A stretch of 64,000 bases of DNA, from assembly GCA_008921705.1 (NCBI GenBank), contig VFFE01007186.1:467513-531512 (forward strand), read 5' to 3'. The stretch comes from Burhinus oedicnemus. Its lineage: Eukaryota; Chordata; Aves; Charadriiformes; Burhinidae. This document shows positions 11,206-22,510 of this stretch, piece after piece. Under the pieces are notes generated by a model. It was not told where the DNA came from. It did no database searches and was given only the letters and a program-made list of their open reading frames with translations. Position 1 is the stretch's first letter; each line of letters starts with the position of its first letter. Made by a program: the position numbers and the translations under genes.

Positions 11206-14200
11206 TGAAAAAATATTTTAGTTCTATTCTGTTCTCTACTGAGGAAAGGGAACACCTTTCCACTTTCACATAAAAGTCAGAGAAGTGGGTTTTTCCAACC
11301 ACCATTTATTATAGTTTTCACTGGAAAACGTGCATTGTCTAAGAAATAGATGGATCTGACACTTTTCATTTATTCCAGTACTCCATTACATAGCCAGTTA
11401 GTATGAAGGAGCGATAAAGTTAACAAAAATTAAGGCTTAACGTCTAGCCTTGTGGCTTTGTCTATATGTAATCATTTGACCAGAATAAGACACGAATTTA
11501 ATTCAATTATCTTACAGCAAGTCTGAGCTTAAATATTAAAAATAATAATTAGCAGTTTGTTTAGTGAGTTTGTTACTAACTTTAGTTACTTTTAATTTAT
11601 TGACCTTTCTTTTCCAGGCCAGAACTATCTATTATCACTTTAGTCTTGGGGTGCTGACATTTTGTTTTGCAAAGGGGACATGATGATTCTTTTGGAATCT
11701 CAGTAAGAAAGGCACTGATACTCAAGGTTGGTTAACTGGTTTATTGAGTTAAGGATGTAAATTACAGAGAAGATTTAGCAATGTTATATTCCTTCTGGTG
11801 CCGGAAACCCTGGCTGTTGTAACATCAGATGAGCCCCTCCTTGTAGATTGCATCATCCCATCTGTGGTGAGGTTGTCCAGCCTCAATGTTTTTCACATCC
11901 TTATAGCATTCTGACAAATGAGCAAAGCTACCAGTCTTTAACCTGTGCAATGCTGAACTTCCTGGATGGCATACCAAGGTTCACTGAAAGTGTTATGCTT
12001 TTACACAGCTCCAGAGGAACAGTTCCTACAAGAAGTAAGTACAGGTAGTATTGTTAAAGGCAGCACATGCTCGTGTCACAGTATGCACTCAGATTATCTA
12101 GCAGTCACTCATGCTACCGTACAGGTGTCTGCAACCCAGGCCCACAGTTAAACTCTGCCTAGATTCTGCTTGAAATGACCATTCCCTACTGCAGTATCTT
12201 CTGCAGTGGCTCACTATACATATGTTTAGAATAAAATCTTTACTCAGAGAAAAGCCTTCTTCAATGACACATCTCAGAACCTTTTGCCTGACTTAGTTTT
12301 TCTCTGATTCTTTCCCTTTCTTGACAGTTTTTAATAAATGTCTTTTGCTACTGTCTTTGAAAATTCCAAACTGTTGTCTGGAGTACCTTGTCATCTAAGA
12401 GATTATCTGAAATGCTCTTAGCTTAAGACCACTTTCATCTCTGACCTGCAGCCAAAAGAAACAGTTTCTCTGAGAGAGTTTAAGTTCATCATTCGCTCAG
12501 CTTGCCTGTACCTGTAAATGACAGGTTCCAACATGGCCACATAATATATGTACTGCAGTTGTCATATCACCCATAGCTTTTTTGAATTTACAGATCTTTT
12601 TCTCCCTTTTTTCCTGTTTGCTGTTACAAAATATCCATAATTTCTTCTGTCATTTGATTATTGATGGATTTTCAACAATGAATTTGTTCATCCAGCCATA
12701 CCATCTGTTAATTTTCTTTGGAAAACTTTCAGTGACATAGATCTAGTAAGTACTATTTGTAATTAGAACTTTTGAATAAGGGTAGAGCTAGTGATAGCAT
12801 AAAAAATAGGTTCTCCCTTTGTGCAATTGGGAAAGAGTGAGGTAGAACCCAGATATTTTTGTTTCTGCAACTGAGTATGGGCTACTAAGTAGTAGTAGAG
12901 TGCTCTAACTTCACGTCCTTGTTTGTACACATTTGTTTTCTTCAATAACCAAACCTGTCATATAAGAACTTCTGACACGGAGGTCCTCATTCAAAGCCAG
13001 CATCTAAATTAGAACATTCATAATTGCTTCCTGATGAACTTCAGAGGAACTCTTGAGAAATAATTAATTTGACATAATGGAGAGACTCCATTGACATCTT
13101 ATGACAGGTAACGGCAAGAAATCCTGCATATATAGTTGTCTTTACCCATGTCTTTTTTATGGTAGGATCACAGCACACATCCTCTGTTGTATCTGTTACC
13201 TTTTATCCCCAAATACTAGCCTCCACTGAAGTGTCAACGTTTTCCACCCTCTCATCTATGCACACAAGCACACTGCTTGTGTGATCACTTCAAGTCAAAA
13301 TAGATTCAGTTACAGAAAGAATTTAATCCATATTTATTGGCAAATCTGACTAACTTTGACTAAAACAGAGTAGAAACAGAATATACAAGTAGCCTAGTCA
13401 GTAGTTCAAAGGAAACTGGTTGCTGTATGTCAGCTTCTCAAGAAAAGATATCAAGTAATGATTGTATCTCTGCATGATACTTCATGGAGGTTAATAATGC
13501 CTTCTAATTCCACTTCTAAAATGCAGATTATTTCCTGTGCATCAAAACTACAGAAACTGGGAAAGGGCCTCTGTGAGCCTTAAAGTGCTTCAATTCTACT
13601 GCTGCTTCTTGGGGTACCTATTTTGCTGGTAGGTGCTGACTTTTTGAAGGTATTGTCAATGGAATTCTGATGGGAATTGAGCAGAAGAAATCCAGGTTTA
13701 GGTGACGACAATAGCTCCTCGAGACTCCAAGACCCTGAGAGCTGTAAAAATAACAGGTCCTGTGCCCTAGCATAAAGCAGGCAGCTCATTTAGTTATATC
13801 ATTTTCAAAAGCTGTTTTACAGAGCAACTTCAAAGGTATATTCTTCTGCTGTTCCAGACCAAAGAAGCAGAGAGGAATGGAAAGAAGACTTCCTGCCTAG
13901 TAACCTGCATTATTAGCTATCATCTTCTTTAGCTGCTTATTGGATAACAAATACTCTGTTACATACCAGCTTGCTCTCATATTGTGTCACTAGGCTGTAA
14001 TATGTCGAATACTTGATTTGATTTTCACATTTTGATGATAGCAGAAGCGAATTAATCTAGTCTGACTTAATTGGAAATTCATACACTTTCCCAGCCAAAG
14101 CTGTCAAACAGGTAGAATAGATGAAGCTGTTTAAGGATTTTCTGCCTGTAAAATGGAAGGGGGGAAAAAAAGATGATAATTCTAGTAAGTTACATAATGT

Positions 14201-16885
14201 TACGAAATAATAAAAAATGAACTGTCATTGCCTCAGTCTTGTTATATTTTAATTCACAGTTGAAATGAGCCCAGACTTTCTCATTTATACCAATCAACCT
14301 CCTCCACTTCATTCCTGAGCTGAGTGGTTCAGGAAAACAAGACCCAAGTCTAACCAATGACAGAGAATAGGAAGTATGTAAGCAAAAAGTAAGCAAACTG
14401 AGCATTTAAGTTACCTTCCAGTTATACAGAGCAAGTATTGTCAAGCTTTTGTCTTCAGAAGACTATTTAGCATGAAGGATAGCAGGCCAAGAGCTACTTA
14501 AAAAATTTATCTCCATCCAGTGTGATGCAGGATACCACACTTAGAGAAGCCAGTTCAAAGTTTTCTTGAGCCTCTGGTGGCCAATAGGATGTGCTTTGGG
14601 AATTTCAAATATGATTAATTCATTAGTGACCCATTCCATGTTATATAATGCCATCCTAATTCTCTTTTCTGACCTAAATATATCACTTACTGTTGACAGT
14701 GAAAGGCAATAGATATGTTAGTAGTGTTTAGGAAAGTAAAGAATGGCCAGGTAGGATCAAATATCCATTTAGTTTAGTATTCAGGAGTGGCCATTAGCAC
14801 ATGCCTGGGAAAAAGTCAGAAAAGGGCAAGAACAAACAACAATTCTTGCTAATACTAGAAATAAACTTTCCTACTATTTTCAGCTCAGGAACTTCCTGGA
14901 ACAGGAATGGCAAGCCTGGGAGAGGGTTGATGGTCACAATCCTCGTGGCTTTCAGTTGGGCATCTGATGATAGCAGTGGGAGATGATAAGAATATCAGTG
15001 TCATTTAACACTTGAAAAATATGGGGGTTTTATGCTATATTCTATGCATAAATCCAGAGCTTGCCCATTGTGTGAAATAACTGAAATGAAAGATAGACAT
15101 ATATTAAAATGAAATAAAATATGACTTTGCTATGAAATTAACAGATGAACAAAAAATTCTGAACTTATTCAGATGGGAAATGTTTTTAATTGGAGTCCAC
15201 CTCAAAACTATTTTAAAAGACAATGAAAAAACATTGCAACTGAAACACTAAACTTTCAGCAGTCTCCTAACTTTCATACTATCAAAGGTGCAGTATAAAT
15301 AACATGAACAAAGGGATTGTACCATTAAACAATAAAAAGTATTTGGAATTTGTCAGAAAGAGAAGTTTAAGTAACATTAAAAAAGAGAAATAAATTTCAC
15401 ATACAATTATTTCTCTCAGAAGTGAAATAAGTTGAATTTTTTTTTTTCCTGGGAAACATTACTTTCAGTAATTCAAATCATTATTACCAAAACTATATAT
15501 AAATCCAAATGCCTTTGTAGCAGTCTTTGCAAGGGATAATCAATGACCATGAATAACATGAGATTTGAATATGGTTTCTAACAGGAAAGGACAAGCCAAG
15601 CCGTTATAAAATAAACTGTGTTTTGCCTTGTGTTGGGAATGATTTGAAATGATTCATGCCTCTTTAAAATAAACTATTTTTGTTATTTTTAACATAGTAA
15701 AACTGTGAAAACAATAAGGTAAAAGTCCATCAGGGAGAAATGTAAAAGGGTCATAGCTATTCAAAGGGACAGGGACCCAAAAGTTCTGTACCTAATAAAA
15801 TGAGATTTCTCCCACATCTTCCCCTGCCACCAGTAGGTGCCATAGAAAGTAGCCAAAAGGATATTTTAGGTGTCTTTCTAAACTTTAAAGAAGTGCATAT
15901 ATAAATAAATAGAAAATAAAAAAATCAGGTCAAAAATTTATTACAACATTGCTCAAACTTCTGTTAAACAAGGTGGGGAATAACCAGCAGTTAACCAATT
16001 TTAATTTCATCTGAACTTCATTTATTGATATTTCTGGTGAAATCATTTTAGCATGTCTAATCTGATGGAAATCTCATGGGGGGAAATAAGCAAGACGATC
16101 AAGTGCTGCAAAGCTTTGTTGCCATTAGTGGTGACATCTTTCCATAATTACATAATAGAATTTAAAAAACAGGGGGCCCCATACTGAACTGTTAATTGTC
16201 ACTTTTTATTGTGTAACAAGTAACAACTGGGGGTGGGGGGCAGGATCCTCCTTCAAAATAATGCACAGATTAAAGAAGCAATTAACTGAGTTTGTTGTAT
16301 TTTCATCTACTATAGATTTTAATGTAATTGCATAATACGTCAGTCCAAAGCATTTTTTAGTTGTTTGTTATTTGTTTTGGACAACCTGTATGGCTCTAAT
16401 TCACTGAGTTCTGGAAATATATATATTACTAATTGTCCTTATATTGGCATGATTATAAATTGAAAGCAGAGCACTTGTTGCACATGATATTATTTTATTT
16501 GAAGTTATCTGAAAACAGCATTTCAAATGACAGATTTTCTGAATTTTGAATTTTTCTTTAAAAATATTGTCTCCTTTTCTCTTTTTCAATTATTCTCTCA
16601 GTTCTTTTATTTCCACCGGAGCAACAAAATGGACCTCCAGGTTTGGGGCTTTTTCTAATTAGCAAAGAAATCATAAGGAAAAATCCACTGGAGTAGTCAG
16701 AGACAAAGCAGAATAAAGAATTTATAAGATAATTCCATTTAAAATCAGATTGAATCATTAACATTTTAAAATAATTATGTACATTTTAAGAAGAATATAA
16801 GTATATTCCTTTCTCAGATACATTTTGCTTAAGGATGCTCTTATTGCTCTGTGCTACATAGGTGTTTGCAGCAGCTAAACAAAAT
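11206..16885. other. Unique DNA, no gene recognised
   Basis: About 5.7 kb of AT-rich sequence with only short chance frames. I see no transposon ends, conserved protein blocks or RNA genes. There are short homopolymer runs (for example T-rich at 15438) but no long microsatellite. Confidence 0.55.
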
Positions 16886-16978
16886 CATTCAATTCCTTCT
16901 GATCTTTTTAATGCTAGAAGCATTAAACTGGCCAAAGAAAACCATTTACTTCCTATTAATCTTTTTCATGTTAGAAGC
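16886..16978. repeat. Diverged 36-bp direct repeat, 57-bp period
   Basis: Positions 16886-16921 and 16943-16978 match at 29 of 36 bases without gaps. Both contain ATCTTTTT followed by ATG-TAGAAGC. The sequence between the copies does not repeat. This looks like an old local duplication. Confidence 0.7.
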
Positions 16979-17360
16979 CAGTATTGATACTTTCAATACC
17001 AGTTAGAAAAATAAACATAATATCTGAATTTATTGATGGTTAATGAACCTTTCTTCCAGACAAATGTTTATGCCTGTAGTTCTATAGCTCAGTGCGAGGG
17101 ACTGGAAGAATATTAATGAGGTTCTCATCCCATATAATTAATAGGTGTCTGCAACAAGAGGGATTAATTTTTCTTGGAAGGTGTCTTTCTGTCTCTGTTG
17201 GCTTCCGAGGGAGCCTAGATGACTAGGTTAACTTAGAAGCCTCAGCTAGTCACTATTTTAATAGTTTTGGAAGGGTTGAGCTTAATATTAATTCTATCTA
17301 TGCATATCAAAAGAAAATGACAGCAGAGGGCATTTTCATTTAATCATGCAAATGAGATGA

Positions 17361-17425
17361 AAGATCCTTGGAAGGGGCAGCAAGACATCCTCTAGTTCAC
17401 CTGCCCGCTCCAACTCCTGCACAGT
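17361..17425 (-). mobile_element. Possible degraded CR1 3' tail
   Basis: The string CCTTGGAAGGGGCAGC, followed by CATCCTCTAGTTCACCTGCCC, resembles the minus-strand CR1 tail (TTGGAAGGGACC ... CATCTAGTTCCAACCC). The match is partial, short and could be chance. Confidence 0.3.
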
Positions 17426-17724
17426 AACATGTCCTGGTATAACACGTCACGTACCCCAGTACAGTTACTGACTATATGTATATTCACCGTTGCTGTAGGT
17501 GTCGTGAGTCCAGTGTCAGCTGGAACTCTGGCTGGACCTTATAATAACCTCTGTGCCTGGGCTTTGGCCAAGAATCTGTAGAACATTTCAAGAGGTTTCC
17601 CTCTCCGTCTTGGTGTGTTAATTAACCTTTGTTCCATGACAGGCTGCTTCTACTGCTTAGTGTTATCACAAGCCTAAGGAGAATAAAAGTGTTAGCAGGG
17701 AAGAGAGGCCGGGGACTGCCATAG

Positions 17725-17795
17725 ATGGGTTTAAGTTCCATAAAAACATGAGGAAGGACTTTCACAATAAAAACTCTGACAGTGTGGCTTTATCA
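17725..17795 (+). mobile_element. Possible old CR1 fragment
   Basis: GTTCCATAAAAACATGAGGAAGGACTTTC, continuing to CTGACAGTGTGG, resembles the plus-sense CR1 segment that encodes the end of ORF2 (the ...RKNFFT... region) in an older subfamily. It is a short fragment without ends. Confidence 0.4.
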
Positions 17796-20700
17796 CCACA
17801 ATCTGTCACTGCTCCTCGTATAACATAATGTTGAGCTTTTGCAAAAACAGAACAACAAATTGAAAAGAAAAAGCAGTTTCATTTCCATCTGAAAATAATT
17901 GTATTTTGTCACAAAACAAGCTTGAATGAACTTGAAATTCATGAGACTGTCTCAGGAGCTGTTGATATTCCTGAAAAGTGAACACAGAAAGGCAAAGATG
18001 CTGCAACATTTAATTCTCTCTTTAATATTTCAGAATATTTGCAAATAATTTTCTATGCATGCTTTATAGAGGCAAGGTGAATAAGGACGCATCACATCAG
18101 GGGCTAGTCTGTGGTATCCCATATAATTATCTCTAATATAATATTATGCAATATGAATAAATAATAAAATATAATAAAAATAGTATTTAGTTTCTTTGTT
18201 CATTATTTGAAAGGGAGAATAACTAGCATATTTAATTACAGGTATAGAAAATAAATAATAATATGTTGCAAATCACTGTGAGAATATGGCCCAATACAAG
18301 AAGATACTGTAAAAGAGAGGTTTTATATATGTAAGGGAATGCAACAGGAAACAGGTTTGGGTGAAAGAAGAAATTCTGGTATTAGCTAGAAAAATAATAA
18401 CATATCTTTTGTGTTTTAACACTAAAAATCTTAGGAAAAAACATTAATTTTAATCAAAATATTTTATGAAACACTGTGCCAGGTCTAGGCACAATGCCAT
18501 ATTTAGGCTGAAAAGAGCTGAAAATAAACGTTTACGGTGGTAGCCAGAACGCCTAACTTTAGGTGACTAACTGAGTTCTAGATTAAGAAGTTAGTAACGT
18601 GCGCTGCATATATCAAAGAGAGATAGAACTGCAGAGGAAAATCCTAACTTAGTTCTGTATTGCCATCTGTCACAGTCTCTCTCTCTCGTTCTATTGACTA
18701 TAATGGGAACATAAAGATTACACTTCTAATTTCAGCACTTTGGTAATTAAAATTATATGGCAGAAAATAAATCCTTAAGGTTCAAAGTTGTCTCCAAAAC
18801 AGCATTGAAAGGCTCTTGTTTTCAGTCTTCTGAGGAACAGAAGATTGTCTCTTGTGATTTATTCTCATTAATACAAATAATAATGTCTTTTTCACTTGGC
18901 TCTATTCAAAAAGAGAAATGGAGAATAAAACAAGTAAGAATTTTATAACACCATTGTAGACATTCATGGCTGTAATGACATATGGAAGCAGACTATTCAA
19001 GGAAAAATGGGACCTGCATATTCATAGAACAGAAAAGTTAAAATATTCTTATGAATGACACATGAGACTACAGCAGCGGTGGAACAGTAAGTGAATTAAT
19101 ACTGAATTCTCAAAGACATACATGTCGCTGCTAAGGCCCCACACAGAAGGATCAGAGATATATAAATATAATTAAAAAATAATGGTTTGTACATATGATA
19201 AGGTCTTTAAGGTTTGGAGTGAGAGGAAATAAATACTAGACTGTATTTAAGTGCCAGAAATAATTTCTAAATATTAAGATGTGTTCAACAAAGACATATT
19301 ATGGCATTAAAGTCCTTTGCTATCCAGGTGATAAGTGTGGGAATCTCAAACATTATATGTGATACTAGTGGGTATACAGTTGCATAGGCATGCCATGGAG
19401 CCAAGGAAACAAAGGAGAATGGAGCATGGGCAAGGACATCCCATATTATATTTCTACTCAAGACTTTTTACTATTCTTTTCTGGTTGTTTCTTACCTGTA
19501 AAATGTCAATGGTTTCTTCTGCACCAGTCAGTATAAGTAAGAAGTAGTATATGACAGTGAAGCACTTTTGAATCTAATTTCCTCTTAACTCTGAAGGGAT
19601 TGGTACTTACAGAAAAAATAATTCAGACATGGACTTGCAAATTTTTACATTTAATGTATGACTGTTTAATGTTGCTGAAGTTCAAGGAGTTGATCACCGC
19701 TTTCTTAACTTTTTAAACAAATGAAACATGAAATTAGATCTTATACTAAACTCTTAAGTAAGTGATCTTTTCTAAGACACTGAGTATCTGGTAGCTTCCT
19801 CTGAGGTCTGCTGAAGCTTCTCAGTTTTCAGCAAATAAAACTCTTGACCTGGTTTCTGTCCCACTCTTATTATCATTTGCAAGGAAAAAGGGAATACTGT
19901 TTCAATTATTTAACTTTCTGTACAGTACCTTGAGTGAATTATTGGTAAGGAAAAAACTAACAATAGCAACAAAACATAGCTATCTTTATATGAACTCTTT
20001 CTGAAAAAATAACTTTTTTCCCCTTTTTTTTTTCCCATTCAGTTTCTTCTGCTGTGATTCAGATTTGAGAGAATTGTTTAACTAGCTGGGCACAGACCAA
20101 AGTTTGCCTACTGTCGAATCTGGCAACCACCTTCTCTGGTTTGGGCTAAAATGTACAGTTCTCTACACTGAGGTCTCACAGGCATTTTAAGACCCTTGAG
20201 CTATTTTGTTTCCAGAATAGATTAGATCTTGTTTAGCTGATACTGAGCTCCTTAAGCTCAGTTTGAAAAGAATCGACACAAATTTCATGAATGAACTCCA
20301 GTTTTCATAACAATGGAGAAATTTTAGCCTGGGGATGTGTAGAAAGCTGAAGGAAGAGATTCTCCTTGGGTAAATTATGCTGCATTGCACAGAATAAAGC
20401 AATGAACTCTGGTATCTTGAAACTATTCTGCAGTTCTCCACATATATGTTAAATTAATAGCCTTCTCTGTCACTGTTGAAAATTTTATGTAATTTTTTTT
20501 TGTATCTGGCTCTATTTCTTGTCTTTTTAGTTTATAAAAATGCCAGTTGACCAACATAACATTAAACAGGAATTGACTTTATGAACAAACATGTATAAAC
20601 AGACGTGCTTCGTGTCATACCCTAAAAAGCAATAGAATTAGTGTTTATCAGGCTCTGAGGACAGCATATTCCAGAGATGAGTGCCCTTCAATACCAGTGA

Positions 20701-21530
20701 TCTCCACAAGACATTCTGGGTTTGATATAATCATTGTGAGTCACCATCTGATTCTGCACATACACAGTTATTTACTTTTGTACAGGGATAAAAGTCTTCA
20801 TTTTGAGGTAATTTCAAAGCATTTAATGCAGTTGGTTGGCAGAAGAATAGTTCACTCGATGTCAAAGAATAGAGAATTAAATTAAAAACTGTTAAACATT
20901 TCCGTTAGTCTCAATCATTGTGGCAATGGCTCTTACTTTTCCAGACTTTGCACTTGGTTCTAGGAAATATGAGAATATTTCATATCTACAGTTCACTGTA
21001 TGAAGTTCCATCAACACACTGAAAACTTTCATACACAAAACAAGGCCAACAGTGAGAAACAACCAGGTGATTTCCCATTGCATTTTCTGTTTTATGGAAG
21101 AAATAACTCCAACCTTCCTCTTTTTAATCTGAACTATTCATTTGTTCTCAGGAAATGTCATCCCAGCTTTATTGAGTTTCCACAGTTTGTATTAATGATC
21201 AAAGAAGCTGATCAGAATATATCATTAGCACAGCAACAGAATGACCTATTTATTTACTGAATAAAGTTTTCCTTCAGAGAAGTCTGCAGCTCATCTGGGG
21301 ATTAATGACATAAACAGAAATGGAATGAAGGTAAACACCAAATTTTACAAAATGCATACAGAAATGTTTTATTTGCTAAGATGGGAGGCAGGAGAGGAGC
21401 TGTGCTTGCCACTGTGCGTTGGTTAATTTTACCACCAATACTTTAGGATTTATTAAAATGTTGCATTAGTTATTGAGTTTATCTTGCTTAGTTGTCAAAT
21501 TGTTGTGGGTTTTTTTTTTGCTTTTAGTAG
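17796..21530. other. Unique AT-rich DNA, no gene recognised
   Basis: About 3.7 kb without transposon ends or coding signal. The segment 18119-18265 is extremely AT-rich (repeated ATAATA/AATAAA words). A short CT run lies near 18678. Confidence 0.55.
18119..18265. repeat. AT-rich low-complexity stretch
   Basis: Dense TAATA, ATAAA and AATAT words with very few G or C bases. Such DNA can be easily unwound or attach to matrix proteins, but nothing here proves that. Confidence 0.6.
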
Positions 21531-21645
21531 GTAGGCTCTTTGGGGCAGGGCTTTGTGCTCTCTGTGTGTATCTTTCTGCAGTGCTTAGCAGAATGGGGCT
21601 CCAAGCACTCAGAGTCTCTAAACAACAGTGGCTATTATAAATAAT
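21531..21645 (+). mobile_element. Possible ancient SINE/LINE tail (L2/MIR/CR1-L3 type)
   Basis: GGCTCTTTGGGGCAGGG, a T/G-rich interval, CAGTGCTTAGCAGAATGGGGCTCC and a terminal TATTATAAATAATTA resemble the widespread old amniote repeat tail that reads CTCTTTGGGGCAGGGACT ... CTAGCACAATGGGG ... AATAATAA. The order of blocks and the spacing fit. I cannot assign the family with certainty. Confidence 0.45.
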
Positions 21646-21915
21646 TAGTCAACTCAAGCTTCTCAGCAGAATACACAGCACTGATTTCCTCCCCCTTTTC
21701 CTGGAGTGAGGAGACGGGACTAAGTTTATCCTGCCAAAGAGAGAGGGAGGGAGCTGATATGGACTGAAGAAACAAGATGACTGGCTGGATTTGGCACTCC
21801 TGCTCTCCTTCAGGGAGAAGTTGAGGGTTGTGTTTATAGCTTCCTGGGTAGGTCCTGCTGCTAGGCAGTGGTTGCCCTCCCTGTGGAGTAGTTTCCTCCC
21901 TGAATGCTGAATAGT

Positions 21916-22510
21916 TGCCGTAGTTTAACCCCAGCCAGCAACTGAGCCCCATGCAGCTGCTCCCTTACTCCCCCCACGGCAGGATTGGGGGGAGCATCAG
22001 AAGAGTAAAAGTGAGAAAACTCGTGGGTTGAGAAAAAGACAGTTTAGTAGGTACAGCAAAAGCCACACTCACAAGCAAAGCAAAACAAGGAATTCATTCA
22101 CCACTTCCCATCACCAGGCGGGTGTTCAACCACCTCCAGGAAAGCAGGGCTCCATCACGCCTAATGGTTACTTGGGAAGACAAATGCCATAACTCCGAAC
22201 GAACCCCCTTCCTTCTTCTTCCTCCAGCATTATATGCTGAGCACGGCATCATATGGTATGGAATATCCCTTTGGTCAGTTGAGGTCAGCTGTTCCTGCTG
22301 TGTCCCCTCCCAACTCCTTGTACACCCCCAGCCTGCTCACTGGTGGGGTGGTGTGAGAAGCAGAAAGGGCCTTGACTCTGTGTAAGCACTGCTCAGCAGT
22401 AACTCAAACATCTTTGTGTTATCGACTCCATTTTCAGCACAAATTCAAAACATAGCTCCACGCTAACTGCTATGAAGAAAATTAACTCTATCCCAGCCAA
22501 AACCAGCACA
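21916..22510 (-). mobile_element. Solo LTR of an avian endogenous retrovirus
   Basis: A 595-bp LTR in minus orientation. On the minus strand it starts TGTGCTGGTTTTGGCTGGGA and ends GGGGTTAAACTACGGCA, the terminal pattern of a common avian ERV LTR. Internally, in order, are the block read on plus as AAGGGATATTCC reversed, a TATA-type box (22229-22235), a run that reads GGAAGTGGTGAATGAATTCC, and a poly(A)-site region near CTACTAAACTGTC. The flanks give a 5-bp target duplication with one mismatch (ATAGT at 21911-21915, GTAGT at 22511-22515). This size fits an ERVL-like element. No internal retroviral genes flank it, so it is the product of LTR-LTR recombination. Confidence 0.9.
22229..22235 (-). 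promoter_or_regulatory. TATA box of the minus-strand LTR
   Basis: ATATAAT on the minus strand sits at the expected place in the LTR, after the block ending in GCTCAG and before GGAGGAAGAAG. It lies in a small palindrome, GCATTATATGC. The last A of the usual ATATAAA is a T, so promoter strength is doubtful. Confidence 0.6.

Noticed and set aside
14893..14945. CR1-like words (CTGGAACAGG ... GCCTGGGAGAGGG)
   Set aside because: Only about two short words match, with wrong spacing to the consensus; likely chance.
15827..15842. CTCF-like CCACCAGTAGGTGCC
   Set aside because: Three mismatches in or near the core, including the central G positions; weaker than the site at 29171.
21635..21952. Minus-strand 105-codon frame
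   Set aside because: It starts in the end of the solo LTR and runs into flank; composition and position suggest chance.
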